A stretch of DNA of 52,255 bases from Pseudomonadota bacterium (lineage in GTDB: Bacteria; Pseudomonadota; Gammaproteobacteria; Burkholderiales; Burkholderiaceae_B), in assembly GCA_023388835.1 (NCBI GenBank), contig JAEWFK010000095.1, forward strand, positions 1 through 52,255. Reading direction: 5' to 3'. This document shows, piece after piece, positions 32,992 through 41,020 of this stretch. Position numbers and translations under genes: made by a program. Position 1 is the first letter of the stretch. Each line of letters starts with the position of its first letter. The notes beneath the pieces were generated by a model, which saw only the letters and a program-made list of their open reading frames with translations, had not been told where the DNA came from and ran no database searches.

Positions 32992-33975
32992 TCAGTTGAC
33001 GCTCGCACCGGAAAGACGTACCGCTTCTCCCCAGCTCTGAATCTCTTCCTTGATGAATTTCTTGAACTCTTCGGGCGTGCTGTTGTTCACTTGCGCGCCC
33101 ATGCCTGCAAAGCGCTGGGTCAAGTCGTCGGACGCGACTGCCTCGTTCACATAACGGTAGATGATTTGCTGAATGTTCTCGTCGATGCCCGCAGGACCCA
33201 GCAGGCCAAACCAGGTAGCGTAACGGAAGTTTTTGTAGCCCAACTCTTCCATGGTCGGAACGTCCTTGATGGCATCGATGCGGCTGCCATGCGCCAGGGC
33301 AATCGGACGGAGGCGGCCATCCTGGATGTGCGGCAAGGCTGCGGAAAGCGTCACGAAGGCCATTTGCACCTGTCCGCCAAGCAGGTCGGTCAGCATCGGT
33401 GTATCGCCGCGGTAAGGAACGTGTACCAGCTGTATCTTCTCGATTTCCTTGAAGGACTCGCCGGTCAGATGGCCCGGAGTGCCATTGCCACTGGACGCCA
33501 TGGTCAGCCCCTCCGGGGACTTGCGCGCCAGTTCAAGCAGGCCGTCCAGGTCGGTGACGGGTACGTTCGGTGCCGTCACGAGCACCAGGGGAATCGTTGC
33601 ACTGAGGGAAATGGGCGTGAAGTCGGCGACGGCATCATATTTCAGGTTCTTGTATAGGTTGGCGCCTATCGTATGCGAGGCGGTCGTCATATACAGGGTG
33701 TAGCCGTCGGGTTGGGCGCGCGAGATCTGCTCGGCTGCCAGCGTCGTGCCGGCCCCGGGCTGGTTGCGGATCACGATGGGCTGGCCCCAGGCGGGTGCCA
33801 CCTTCTCCGCGACCAGACGCGCGATGACATCAGTAGCGCCGCCGGCAGGGAACGGCACCACGATGGTGACTGGTTTGTTGGGGTAGTCTTCAGTGCTGGC
33901 CGCCCCGGCGGAAGAAAGCATCATGCAACTCATCACACCGGCGATGGCCCCAGCCAGCGAACGGAATTTCGCCAT
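32992..33975 (-). CDS. Bug-family (TctC) periplasmic receptor 3
   Basis: Periplasmic receptor of 327 aa and first gene of the minus-strand operon. The signal peptide runs to about residue 25 (SSAGAAS). Motifs are YPNKPVTIVVPFPAGGATDVIARL, VIRNQPGAGTTLAAEQISRAQPDGYTL and HVPYRGDTPMLTDLLGGQ. ATG 33975 has GAGGAG 6 bases upstream; the longer frame start at 34014 has no such signal. It is read divergently from the LysR gene, and a promoter with a T-N11-A box lies between them. Confidence 0.93.
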   Translation of the reverse strand: MAKFRSLAGAIAGVMSCMMLSSAGAASTEDYPNKPVTIVVPFPAGGATDVIARLVAEKVAPAWGQPIVIRNQPGAGTTLAAEQISRAQPDGYTLYMTTASHTIGANLYKNLKYDAVADFTPISLSATIPLVLVTAPNVPVTDLDGLLELARKSPEGLTMASSGNGTPGHLTGESFKEIEKIQLVHVPYRGDTPMLTDLLGGQVQMAFVTLSAALPHIQDGRLRPIALAHGSRIDAIKDVPTMEELGYKNFRYATWFGLLGPAGIDENIQQIIYRYVNEAVASDDLTQRFAGMGAQVNNSTPEEFKKFIKEEIQSWGEAVRLSGASVN

Positions 33976-34026
33976 AATTGTCTCCTCATATTGTTGGATA
34001 TCGCGCGCTTCCACGCACCGCGATCA

Positions 34027-34073
34027 ATACTAGCGCTGATGATTCATAGCAACAATTCGGTTAGTATCCGTAA
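34027..34073 (-). promoter_or_regulatory. Promoter of operon B with LysR-type T-N11-A box
   Basis: On the minus strand, -35 TTGTTG (34055-34050) and -10 TAGTAT (34032-34027) are separated by 17 bases, a good sigma-70 layout. Just upstream, TTAGTATCCGTAA (34061-34073) has the LysR-type form T-N11-A with inner TTA/TAA symmetry, centred near -47. This is where an activator of the LysR family would bind. Confidence 0.55.
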
Positions 34074-34106
34074 TAATTAGGGTGTGGCTATTAATGGTTC
34101 GGCCTC

Positions 34107-35024
34107 ATGATTTACAACATTAAGTATCGTTCTCTTAAGGCCTTCCTCCTCGCCGTGGAGACAGGCTCCTTCACGCATGCCGCTGATCAGCTGGGCGTCA
34201 CGCAACCGTCGTTCACCGCGCTCATACAAGACCTGGAAAGAATCCTCGATCTGAAGTTATTCCAGCGCACGACTCGCAGCATTGCCCTCACCGCCGCAGG
34301 GCAGGACCTGCACGACCGCGTGGCACGCCCTGTTTCTGATCTGGAAGAGGCCTACCGGAGCATGTCTGAACTGGCGGAAGTGCGGCGCGGCGGCGTGGTG
34401 GTTGGCGCCTTGCCCTCGACCAGTCTGACCTTGATTCCGCCTGCGCTCGGAAAGCTGAACAAGCGCCACCCTGCCTTGCAGATACGGGTGGTCGAAGCCC
34501 ACAACGATGAATTGCTCTCCATGCTGCGCACAAATCAGGTGGAGTTGGCATTGGCCACGCTGCTTGCGGATGCACCTGATCTTGTCTTCATCCCGCTCAT
34601 CAAGGACGCTTTCTATGCGGTCTATCCGGAAGGCGCCAACATCGCCGCAAAAGCCGAGTTGAACTGGCAAGACCTTGCCGCCCAGGACCTGATTCTGCTG
34701 TCACAGGGCTCCAGCGCACGAATGCAGTTCGATCGCTCGATCACCCAGGACGAAACGGCGCAGGGCCTGCGATACGATGTCACCCATATGACCACGGCCG
34801 CCCTGCTGGTGCGTCAGGGGCTGGGGATAGCCATACTCCCGCGTTTAGCTCTTCCTTCGTTGCCGCTGGACGGTCTGGCATATCGTTCCCTTGCCGATGA
34901 GACTGCGCAGCGCACCATCGGCATTATCTACCGTCGCGACCGGCACCTCTCGCCGGCTGCAAAGGCGTTGGTCGTAGAGCTGGAGCAGCAAGCCGCAGCC
35001 ATCATGCAGCATCTGCCAACCTAG
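34107..35024 (+). CDS. LysR family transcriptional regulator
   Basis: DNA-binding regulator of 305 aa. The N-terminal winged helix-turn-helix is LKAFLLAVETGSFTHAADQLGVTQPSFTALIQDLE, followed by the linker helix and the two-lobed effector domain (from about residue 90, starting RRGGVVVGALPSTSLTLIPPAL). It diverges from operon B and is the natural regulator of that operon, with a 2-hydroxy or 2-oxo acid as likely inducer. A role on cluster A is possible too. No terminator is clear after it; an imperfect inverted repeat lies at 35036-35073. Confidence 0.93.
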   Translation: MIYNIKYRSLKAFLLAVETGSFTHAADQLGVTQPSFTALIQDLERILDLKLFQRTTRSIALTAAGQDLHDRVARPVSDLEEAYRSMSELAEVRRGGVVVGALPSTSLTLIPPALGKLNKRHPALQIRVVEAHNDELLSMLRTNQVELALATLLADAPDLVFIPLIKDAFYAVYPEGANIAAKAELNWQDLAAQDLILLSQGSSARMQFDRSITQDETAQGLRYDVTHMTTAALLVRQGLGIAILPRLALPSLPLDGLAYRSLADETAQRTIGIIYRRDRHLSPAAKALVVELEQQAAAIMQHLPT

Positions 35025-35100
35025 ACGCCACCAGACACAGGAGATCTCGCGTTCCGCCCGCTTGAGAATCCTGTGCAGCCATAGTGGAACCAATCAGCCC

Positions 35101-36288
35101 CTACGCCGCTCCCTTCCTGTCCGCCGCCACCGACACCAGCAAAATCGCCAGGCCGCCCAGGGCGAGCAGCGCCCCTACCCATCCTGAAGAGGTCCAGCCA
35201 TAGCCGCGGGCGATGGTCATGCCGGCCAATAGCGGCCCCAGGGCATTGGCGAAATTGAAGGCGGAGTGGTTCAACGCCGCTGCCAGGCCCTGGGCGTTCT
35301 TGGCGACATCCATAAGCCGGGTCTGAAGGACGGTGCCCAGCGCACCGCCCACCCCGATCAGGAACACATTGACCGACACCGCCCAAAGGCTGTCGGCGGT
35401 GATCATGAAGAGGGCCGATGCTGCGGCGCTCCATAGCAACAGGCCGCCTGCGGTGGGTAGCAGGGCACGATCCGCAAACCATGGCACGATGATATTGCCG
35501 ATGGTCATTCCGATACCGAACACCGCTAATACCAAGGGCACCGCTTGCGGTGATGCCTGCGTCACCTGGATCAGGGTGTCGGCCAGATAGGTATACACGG
35601 CGAACAGGCCTCCGAAGCCGATGGCGCCGACGGCCAGGGTCAGCCATACCTGAAGATGCTTGAGCGCGCCCAGCTCGCGCAGCGGGCTGGCGCCTGCGGC
35701 CACGGGCGTGTGCGGCGCCCAGCGGGCGATGAGCAGCACGGAGAGGATGCCGGCGGCCGCCACCAGCGCGAAGCCCCAGCGCCAGCCAATGGCATGGCCC
35801 AGCCAGTTCGCAAACGGCACGCCGATGATGGTGGCCACTGTCAGGCCCAGGAACATTCGCCCCACTGCTTGGTTTCGCTTGTTCAGTGGCACCAGGGATA
35901 CGGCCATCAACGACGCGATGCCGAAATAGGCTCCGTGAGGCAGGCCGCTCAAGAAGCGCAAGACCAGCAGGCTTCCATAATTTGGCGCAAAGGCGCACAG
36001 ACCGTTGAATAGGGCGAACAAGCTCATCAGGCCGATAAGCAGCTTCTTGCGGGGCACCCGGGCGGTGAATACGGTAAGGACGGGCGCACCCACGACGACT
36101 CCCAGCGCATAGGCGCTGATTACATGGCCAGCGGTGGGAGCATCGATGCCCAGGTCTACCGCAAAGTAGGGCAGCAGGCTCATGGTCGCGAATTCGGTCG
36201 TGCCGATGGCGAAGGCGCCGATCGCCAGGGCAAAGAGGACAAGCGCAACCGAGGGGCGCGACTGTGGTGTGGTTTTCGTTCCAGGCAT
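35101..36288 (-). CDS. MFS transporter, DHA1 / sugar-efflux (AraJ-like) family
   Basis: Membrane transporter of 395 aa with 12 predicted helices. The first helix carries ALAIGAFAIGTTEFATMSLLPYFAVDL, typical of AraJ/YdhP/PbuE-like 12-TMS exporters. The loop 2-3 signature is RVPRKKLLIG, and the second half repeats the pattern. Known relatives export arabinose, purines or chloramphenicol; the substrate here is unknown. It converges on the LysR gene and points away from the iclR gene, so it stands as a single gene. Bases 36289-36399 hold no gene. Confidence 0.88.
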   Translation of the reverse strand: MPGTKTTPQSRPSVALVLFALAIGAFAIGTTEFATMSLLPYFAVDLGIDAPTAGHVISAYALGVVVGAPVLTVFTARVPRKKLLIGLMSLFALFNGLCAFAPNYGSLLVLRFLSGLPHGAYFGIASLMAVSLVPLNKRNQAVGRMFLGLTVATIIGVPFANWLGHAIGWRWGFALVAAAGILSVLLIARWAPHTPVAAGASPLRELGALKHLQVWLTLAVGAIGFGGLFAVYTYLADTLIQVTQASPQAVPLVLAVFGIGMTIGNIIVPWFADRALLPTAGGLLLWSAAASALFMITADSLWAVSVNVFLIGVGGALGTVLQTRLMDVAKNAQGLAAALNHSAFNFANALGPLLAGMTIARGYGWTSSGWVGALLALGGLAILLVSVAADRKGAA

Positions 36289-36399
36289 GTGGCTTCCGGC
36301 GACCTATGATCGCATCTCCCCAAGGGAAGAGTCGATATCTAGGGTAAACCCGTATTCTAGGCGAAGAGGCGTTCTGCCGGTGCGAGATGCCCGTGCCGG

Positions 36400-37224
36400 C
36401 TAACTTGGGAGCGACAGGCTGGCAGCAATGTCGGCCAGACGTGGGCCGATTTCCTGCCGTAGCAGCGGCTCGGGAAGGATTGAATCGGGTCCCCCGCAGC
36501 TCAACACGAACGTGCCTTCGCCCGTAATGGCCGAGAAGGGCGCGGCCACGGCGTTGATGCCGGGCTGCCAATCGCCGATGCCAAAGCAGCATCCGGTCGA
36601 TTTGTAGTCGGCGCAAGCCTTTTTCATGATCTTGGCCATGTCCGATGGAACGTCGAGACCGGCAAGTACGTGCTCGCGCTCCTTGGCTGTCAGGGACGCC
36701 AGGTAGCTGCGGCCCATTGCGCTGTCCATGTTCACGCGATGCCCCACCGGCAGGCGCAGATACAGGGCGGAGGAACCATGGACGGCGTCCACGTACACCA
36801 TGTTCCGCCCATCGAACACGCCTAGTGCGACAGCGCCGCCGCTGTCTTGGGCCAGTGCCTCCATGAGCGGACGCGCCACTTTTCTGACTTCCATATTGGC
36901 CAGGCAGCCGAACCCAAGGGCAAGCACACCGTAACCGGGGGAATATCGGCCGGTTTCGGCGTCATAGCGCAGGTACCCCAATGTGAGCAGGGTGTAGACG
37001 ATGCGGCTCACTGTCGATCGTGCCAAGCCTGTTTTTTCTGCGATCTCCAGATTTCCGAGCGAGCGGACGCCTGGCGTAAAGCAGCGAAGCACGGTCAGGC
37101 CGCGAGCGAGCGCCTCGACGAAATCAGGCGATGCCGCGCCATTCGTTCCCACTGCGTCACGCTTTCTTCTTGCGGGCCGACGCGTATCGGTGAGTTGGCG
37201 GGTGTCGGACCGATTCGATTGCAT
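36400..37224 (-). CDS. IclR family transcriptional regulator
   Basis: Regulator of 274 aa. A basic N-terminal tail (RRPARRKRDAVG) precedes the winged helix-turn-helix (LEIAEKTGLARSTVSRIVYTLLTLGYL). The C-terminal effector domain contains GVFDGRNMVYVDAVHGSSALYLRLPVGHRV and the CCFGIGDWQPGINAVAAPF core. ATG 37224 is chosen because AGGAGG lies 10 bases upstream; TTG 37233 is too close to that site. It diverges from cluster C. The palindrome in between overlaps the plus-strand promoter, so it is probably a repressor of cluster C. Confidence 0.93.
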   Translation of the reverse strand: MQSNRSDTRQLTDTRRPARRKRDAVGTNGAASPDFVEALARGLTVLRCFTPGVRSLGNLEIAEKTGLARSTVSRIVYTLLTLGYLRYDAETGRYSPGYGVLALGFGCLANMEVRKVARPLMEALAQDSGGAVALGVFDGRNMVYVDAVHGSSALYLRLPVGHRVNMDSAMGRSYLASLTAKEREHVLAGLDVPSDMAKIMKKACADYKSTGCCFGIGDWQPGINAVAAPFSAITGEGTFVLSCGGPDSILPEPLLRQEIGPRLADIAASLSLPS

Positions 37225-37266
37225 TCGGGGCAAGCCTCCTATATATTTCTAGTACACAAAAACAGG

Positions 37267-37293
37267 ATTGAATTCCATTCTGCGGAATTCAAT
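37267..37293. promoter_or_regulatory. Perfect palindromic operator between iclR and cluster C
   Basis: ATTGAATTCC (37267-37276) and GGAATTCAAT (37284-37293) form a perfect 10-bp inverted repeat with a 7-base spacer. TTGAAT (37268-37273) and AATTAT (37291-37296), 17 bases apart, can serve as a plus-strand -35/-10 pair, so the palindrome would cover the promoter. This is the expected site for the divergent IclR regulator. Confidence 0.72.
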
Positions 37294-37326
37294 TATCGCA
37301 CACCTTCAAGGTGCAGGAGACGACTC

Positions 37327-38295
37327 ATGCTTGGAAATGGCATCAGACTTGCGGCCGCAGCCTTGCTCGCCGCTGTAGTGGCAGCGCCTGTGGCGGCCGC
37401 CTACCCCGAACGCGCCATCACCATGGTCACGCCTTTTCCGGCGGGCGGCGCCACTGACGGCTTGGCACGTTTATTGGCTGAAAACATGTCCAAGACGCTG
37501 GGGCAGTCGGTCATCGTCGAGAACCGCGCGGGTGCCGCCACCACCATCGGCGCGTCGCAAGTGATGCGTGCGGAACCCGACGGCTACACGATTCTGCTTG
37601 CCACCAATTCCACGCTGGTCACCAATCGCTTTCTCTTCAAGAGCTTGTCGTACGACCCCGATGCATTTGCACCGATCGGCATGATAGGCGTGGGTCCCAT
37701 GGTGCTGCTCTCCAGCAAGAAAACCGGCTTCGGTTCCCTGGCCGATGTAGTCAAAGCCGCCAAGGCTCAGCCGGGCACACTCAGCATTGCTTCGTTCGGA
37801 GCCGGCACGTCTTCTCATCTGGCCGCCGAGAATTTCCAGAAGCTCGCCGACATCGAGCTTCTGCATGTTCCGTTCAAGGGCTCAACGCAAGCACTCCCTC
37901 AATTGATCAGCGGTGACGTGGACTTGTTTTTCGATATGGTTTCCACCGGCATGCCGCAGGTGGAAGGCGACAAGGTCAACGTCCATGCCATTACCAGTCG
38001 TGAGCGCATGTCTTCACTGCCACAGCTGCCGACTGTGGCGGAATCCGGGTACGAAGGCTTCGAAATCACGGCCTGGTTCACGCTCGTGGCGCCCCCGGGG
38101 ACTCCAGCAGAAGCCACCCGCGCAGTGGGCGAGGCCTTGCGCAAGACACTCGCCGATGCAGAGGTGAAGCGCCGCATGCTCGTGATGGGCATCGAGCCGT
38201 CCGACGGCAGCCCCGACGCTCTTTCGCGCCAGATCAAGCAGGAACTGCCCATCATCGAATCGCTCGTGGAGCGTGCCGATATCGTCGTTCAGTAA
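37327..38295 (+). CDS. Bug-family (TctC) periplasmic receptor 4
   Basis: Periplasmic receptor of 322 aa. The signal peptide is residues 1-24 (LAAAALLAAVVAAPVAA). Motifs are YPERAITMVTPFPAGGATDGLARL, VENRAGAATTIGASQVMRAEPDGYTILL and HVPFKGSTQALPQLISGDVD. ATG 37327 has AGGAG (37315-37319) 7 bases upstream. It leads cluster C, 38 bases ahead of the gamma-glutamyltransferase-like gene. Confidence 0.93.
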   Translation: MLGNGIRLAAAALLAAVVAAPVAAAYPERAITMVTPFPAGGATDGLARLLAENMSKTLGQSVIVENRAGAATTIGASQVMRAEPDGYTILLATNSTLVTNRFLFKSLSYDPDAFAPIGMIGVGPMVLLSSKKTGFGSLADVVKAAKAQPGTLSIASFGAGTSSHLAAENFQKLADIELLHVPFKGSTQALPQLISGDVDLFFDMVSTGMPQVEGDKVNVHAITSRERMSSLPQLPTVAESGYEGFEITAWFTLVAPPGTPAEATRAVGEALRKTLADAEVKRRMLVMGIEPSDGSPDALSRQIKQELPIIESLVERADIVVQ

Positions 38296-38333
38296 ATACG
38301 TTCGCCTCAACCCGCAACACTCGAGACCTGAAG

Positions 38334-39929
38334 ATGTCAGATCAACGTTACTGGGAATTCCCTCATGTCAGCCGGCGCTTGCCTGTGCTTGCAGCAAATG
38401 TCGTCAGCACCAGTCAGCCGCTCGCGGCACAGGCCGGCTTGCGCATGCTGTTGGCCGGGGGAAATGCGGTCGATGCCGCTTTGGCCGCCGCGATCGCCCT
38501 GACGGTGGTCGAGCCGGTGATGAACGGGATAGGCGGCGATGCGTTCGCGCTGGTATGGGACCAGGGCAAGATGCACGGCTTGAACGCCTCGGGCTGTGCG
38601 CCAAAGGTCTGGACATCCGAGTACTTTGCCGGGCGCAGCGCGATGCCGGAGATCGGCTGGGGAACGGTCACGGTTCCCGGGCAGGTCGCAGGCTGGGCGG
38701 AACTCTCTCGCCGCTTCGGGCGGCTTCCGTTCGCCGAGCTTTTCGTGCCGGCACTGCACTACGCCCGCGAAGGGTTTCCGGTATCGCCCACCATCGCGCG
38801 TCAATGGGCCGATCAAGCGCCCTTGCTGAAGGATCAGCCCGGCTTTGCCGAAGCCTTTCTGCCTGGCGGCTCAGCGCCCCGGGCCGGTACGATCTGGCGC
38901 TTTCCTGAACAGGCCGCCACGCTCGAACGCATTGCGGCCAGCATGGGGCGCGATTTTTACGAAGGGGAGCTCGCGGAGCGAATCGCCGCTTTTGCGCTTG
39001 AGACGTCCGGCGCGATCACTCAGGCCGATCTGGCCGCGCACCAGTGCGAATGGGTCGACCCCATTTCAATGAGTTATCGCGGCGAGTACACGCTGCACGA
39101 GATCCCGCCCAATGGCCAAGGGATCGCGGCGCTCATGGCGCTGGGCATGCTGGACCATTTCGATCCGCCGCGTGAGGAAGACGCCGCGGCACGCTTTCAC
39201 TTGTCGATCGAAGCCATGAAGCTGGCATTTGCCGACCTGCATGAACATGTGGGTGACGCGGCCACCATGGGCGAGTTGACCCAGCAGCTTCTGGATAAAG
39301 ACTATTTACGTCGGCGAGCCGATCTGATCGATCCGACGAAAGCCACCGCAACGGCCCCGGGCCTGCCGGGGCAGGGGGGCACGGTATACCTGACCGCCGC
39401 CGATTCAGACGGAATGATGGTCTCCTTCATCCAGTCCAACTACCATGGCTTCGGTTCTGGCGTGGTCGTGCCGGGCACGGGTATCGCCTTGCACAATCGC
39501 GGGCGCAGTTTCTCGCTTCGGGCCGGCCATCGCAATTGCGTGGGACCGGGCCGTCGCCCCATGCACACCATCATCCCCGGCTTCATTACCCGCAAGGGCG
39601 ACGCCTATGCCAGCTTCGGCGTGATGGGCGGCAACATGCAGGCTCAAGGGCATGTACAGATGATGCAGCAGCTGGTCGACCTGGGACGTAATCCCCAGGC
39701 CGCGGTCGATGCCCCGCGCTTCCGGGTGGAGGCCGGCCCTCGCATCATGCTCGAAGCCCATGTTCCCGGCGCCGCCGTCGACATGCTGCGCGAGCAAGGG
39801 CACGACCTCGACCTGCGTCCGGCCGATAGCCTGGAATTCGGCTCGGCCCAGGTTATTCAACGATTGCCCGAAGGCGGCTATATCGCCGCGTCCGATCCAC
39901 GCCGTGATGGCCAGGCAGTCGGCTATTGA
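38334..39929 (+). CDS. Gamma-glutamyltransferase family protein (Ntn hydrolase)
   Basis: Ntn-hydrolase of 531 aa of the GGT family, which hydrolyses or transfers gamma-glutamyl groups, or in divergent members cuts other amides (cephalosporin acylase type). The N-terminal half has ANVVSTSQPLAAQAGLRMLLAGGNAVDAALA and GIGGDAF. The small-subunit start should be the threonine in QGGTVYLTAADSDGMMVS. Then come NRGRSFSL and GPGRRPMHTI. No signal peptide is visible, so a cytoplasmic location is likely, unlike classical periplasmic GGT. It lies between two Bug receptors, which hints that the imported ligand carries an amide that this enzyme opens. Confidence 0.9.
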   Translation: MSDQRYWEFPHVSRRLPVLAANVVSTSQPLAAQAGLRMLLAGGNAVDAALAAAIALTVVEPVMNGIGGDAFALVWDQGKMHGLNASGCAPKVWTSEYFAGRSAMPEIGWGTVTVPGQVAGWAELSRRFGRLPFAELFVPALHYAREGFPVSPTIARQWADQAPLLKDQPGFAEAFLPGGSAPRAGTIWRFPEQAATLERIAASMGRDFYEGELAERIAAFALETSGAITQADLAAHQCEWVDPISMSYRGEYTLHEIPPNGQGIAALMALGMLDHFDPPREEDAAARFHLSIEAMKLAFADLHEHVGDAATMGELTQQLLDKDYLRRRADLIDPTKATATAPGLPGQGGTVYLTAADSDGMMVSFIQSNYHGFGSGVVVPGTGIALHNRGRSFSLRAGHRNCVGPGRRPMHTIIPGFITRKGDAYASFGVMGGNMQAQGHVQMMQQLVDLGRNPQAAVDAPRFRVEAGPRIMLEAHVPGAAVDMLREQGHDLDLRPADSLEFGSAQVIQRLPEGGYIAASDPRRDGQAVGY

Positions 39930-39977
39930 GTGTTCTCTTTAGGCAGTTCCACACAAGTCCACTTGGAGGAGACCCGC

Positions 39978-40967
39978 ATGAAAACACGTAATTACGCCCC
40001 GACCTGGATGGGATTCGGCCTTCGTGCCGGCCTGCTCGCCCTGGCGACCGTTGGCGCCGTGCACGCCAGTTCTTTTCCTGCCCAACCGGTCACGCTTGTC
40101 GTGCCGTACCCGCCTGGCGGAACCACCGACATTGCGGCGCGCACCGTGGCACAAGCCATGGAAAAAGCGCTGGGGGGAACAGTGGTCGTGGACAACCGCG
40201 CCGGAGCGGGCGGAAACATCGGCATGGCGGCGGTGGCTCGGGCCAAGGCAGACGGGTACACCATCGGCATGGGCACGATCGGTACGCAGACCATCAATCA
40301 GTTTCTGTATAAGGACATGGCCTTCGATCCGAGTGTGGATTTCGAACCGATCGCTCTGGTCATGACAACGCCGAACGTCATTGCCGTGAATGCGCAGTCG
40401 GACATCAAAAACATGAAAGACCTCGTCGCCGCGGCGAAAACGCGCAAGCTGACCTACGCTTCGCCCGGTGTGGGCTCCTCGGTGCACCTGACCGGCGCCT
40501 ATCTGGAACAGGCGCTGGGCATCGAGATGCTGCATATTCCGTTCAAGGGAGTGGCGGGTTCCATGCCGGCCTTGATCGGGGGACAGGTCGACATCCTGCT
40601 CGATAACCTGCCCAGCACGCTTTCGCAGATCAAGGACGGTTCCAAGGTGAAAGGTGTGGCCGTTACATCGGCCGAGCGTTCGCCTTCCGTGCCTGATGTG
40701 CCCACCATTGCGGAAAGCACGGTCCCCGATTTCGGCGTCACGGCGTGGTTTGCGCTCTATGCGCCCAAGGGAACGCCCGCAGAAGCACTCAAGAAACTGA
40801 CTGACGCCGCGACCCAGGCCTTATCGTCCCAGGAAGTCCAGGATCGCTTCCAGACGTTTGGCGCACAGACCGGCACGCTGGCCGGCGATGAATTGCGAGC
40901 GTTTGAAGTCGAAGAGCGCAAGCGGTGGAGTACGCTCATCAAGGAACGCAACATCGCCACGCAATAG
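39978..40967 (+). CDS. Bug-family (TctC) periplasmic receptor 5
   Basis: Periplasmic receptor of 329 aa. Signal peptide to about residue 30 (LLALATVGAVHAS). Motifs are FPAQPVTLVVPYPPGGTTDIAAR, VVDNRAGAGGNIGMAAVARAKADGYTIG and HIPFKGVAGSMPALIGGQVDI. ATG 39978 follows GGAGGA by 7 bases. It is the second receptor of cluster C, with 48 bases before it and 53 after it, so it is probably in the same transcript as the enzymes. Confidence 0.93.
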   Translation: MKTRNYAPTWMGFGLRAGLLALATVGAVHASSFPAQPVTLVVPYPPGGTTDIAARTVAQAMEKALGGTVVVDNRAGAGGNIGMAAVARAKADGYTIGMGTIGTQTINQFLYKDMAFDPSVDFEPIALVMTTPNVIAVNAQSDIKNMKDLVAAAKTRKLTYASPGVGSSVHLTGAYLEQALGIEMLHIPFKGVAGSMPALIGGQVDILLDNLPSTLSQIKDGSKVKGVAVTSAERSPSVPDVPTIAESTVPDFGVTAWFALYAPKGTPAEALKKLTDAATQALSSQEVQDRFQTFGAQTGTLAGDELRAFEVEERKRWSTLIKERNIATQ

Positions 40968-41020
40968 GTGGTACCCGGCAACTGACTTCGAAAGGTATAT
41001 CGGTGAACAAGGTAGATACG

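Noticed and set aside
35021..36616. Minus-strand open frame (531 codons) in another frame over the MFS gene
   Set aside because: The 35101-36288 frame has 12 membrane helices and family motifs; this one is arginine/proline-rich with no helices.
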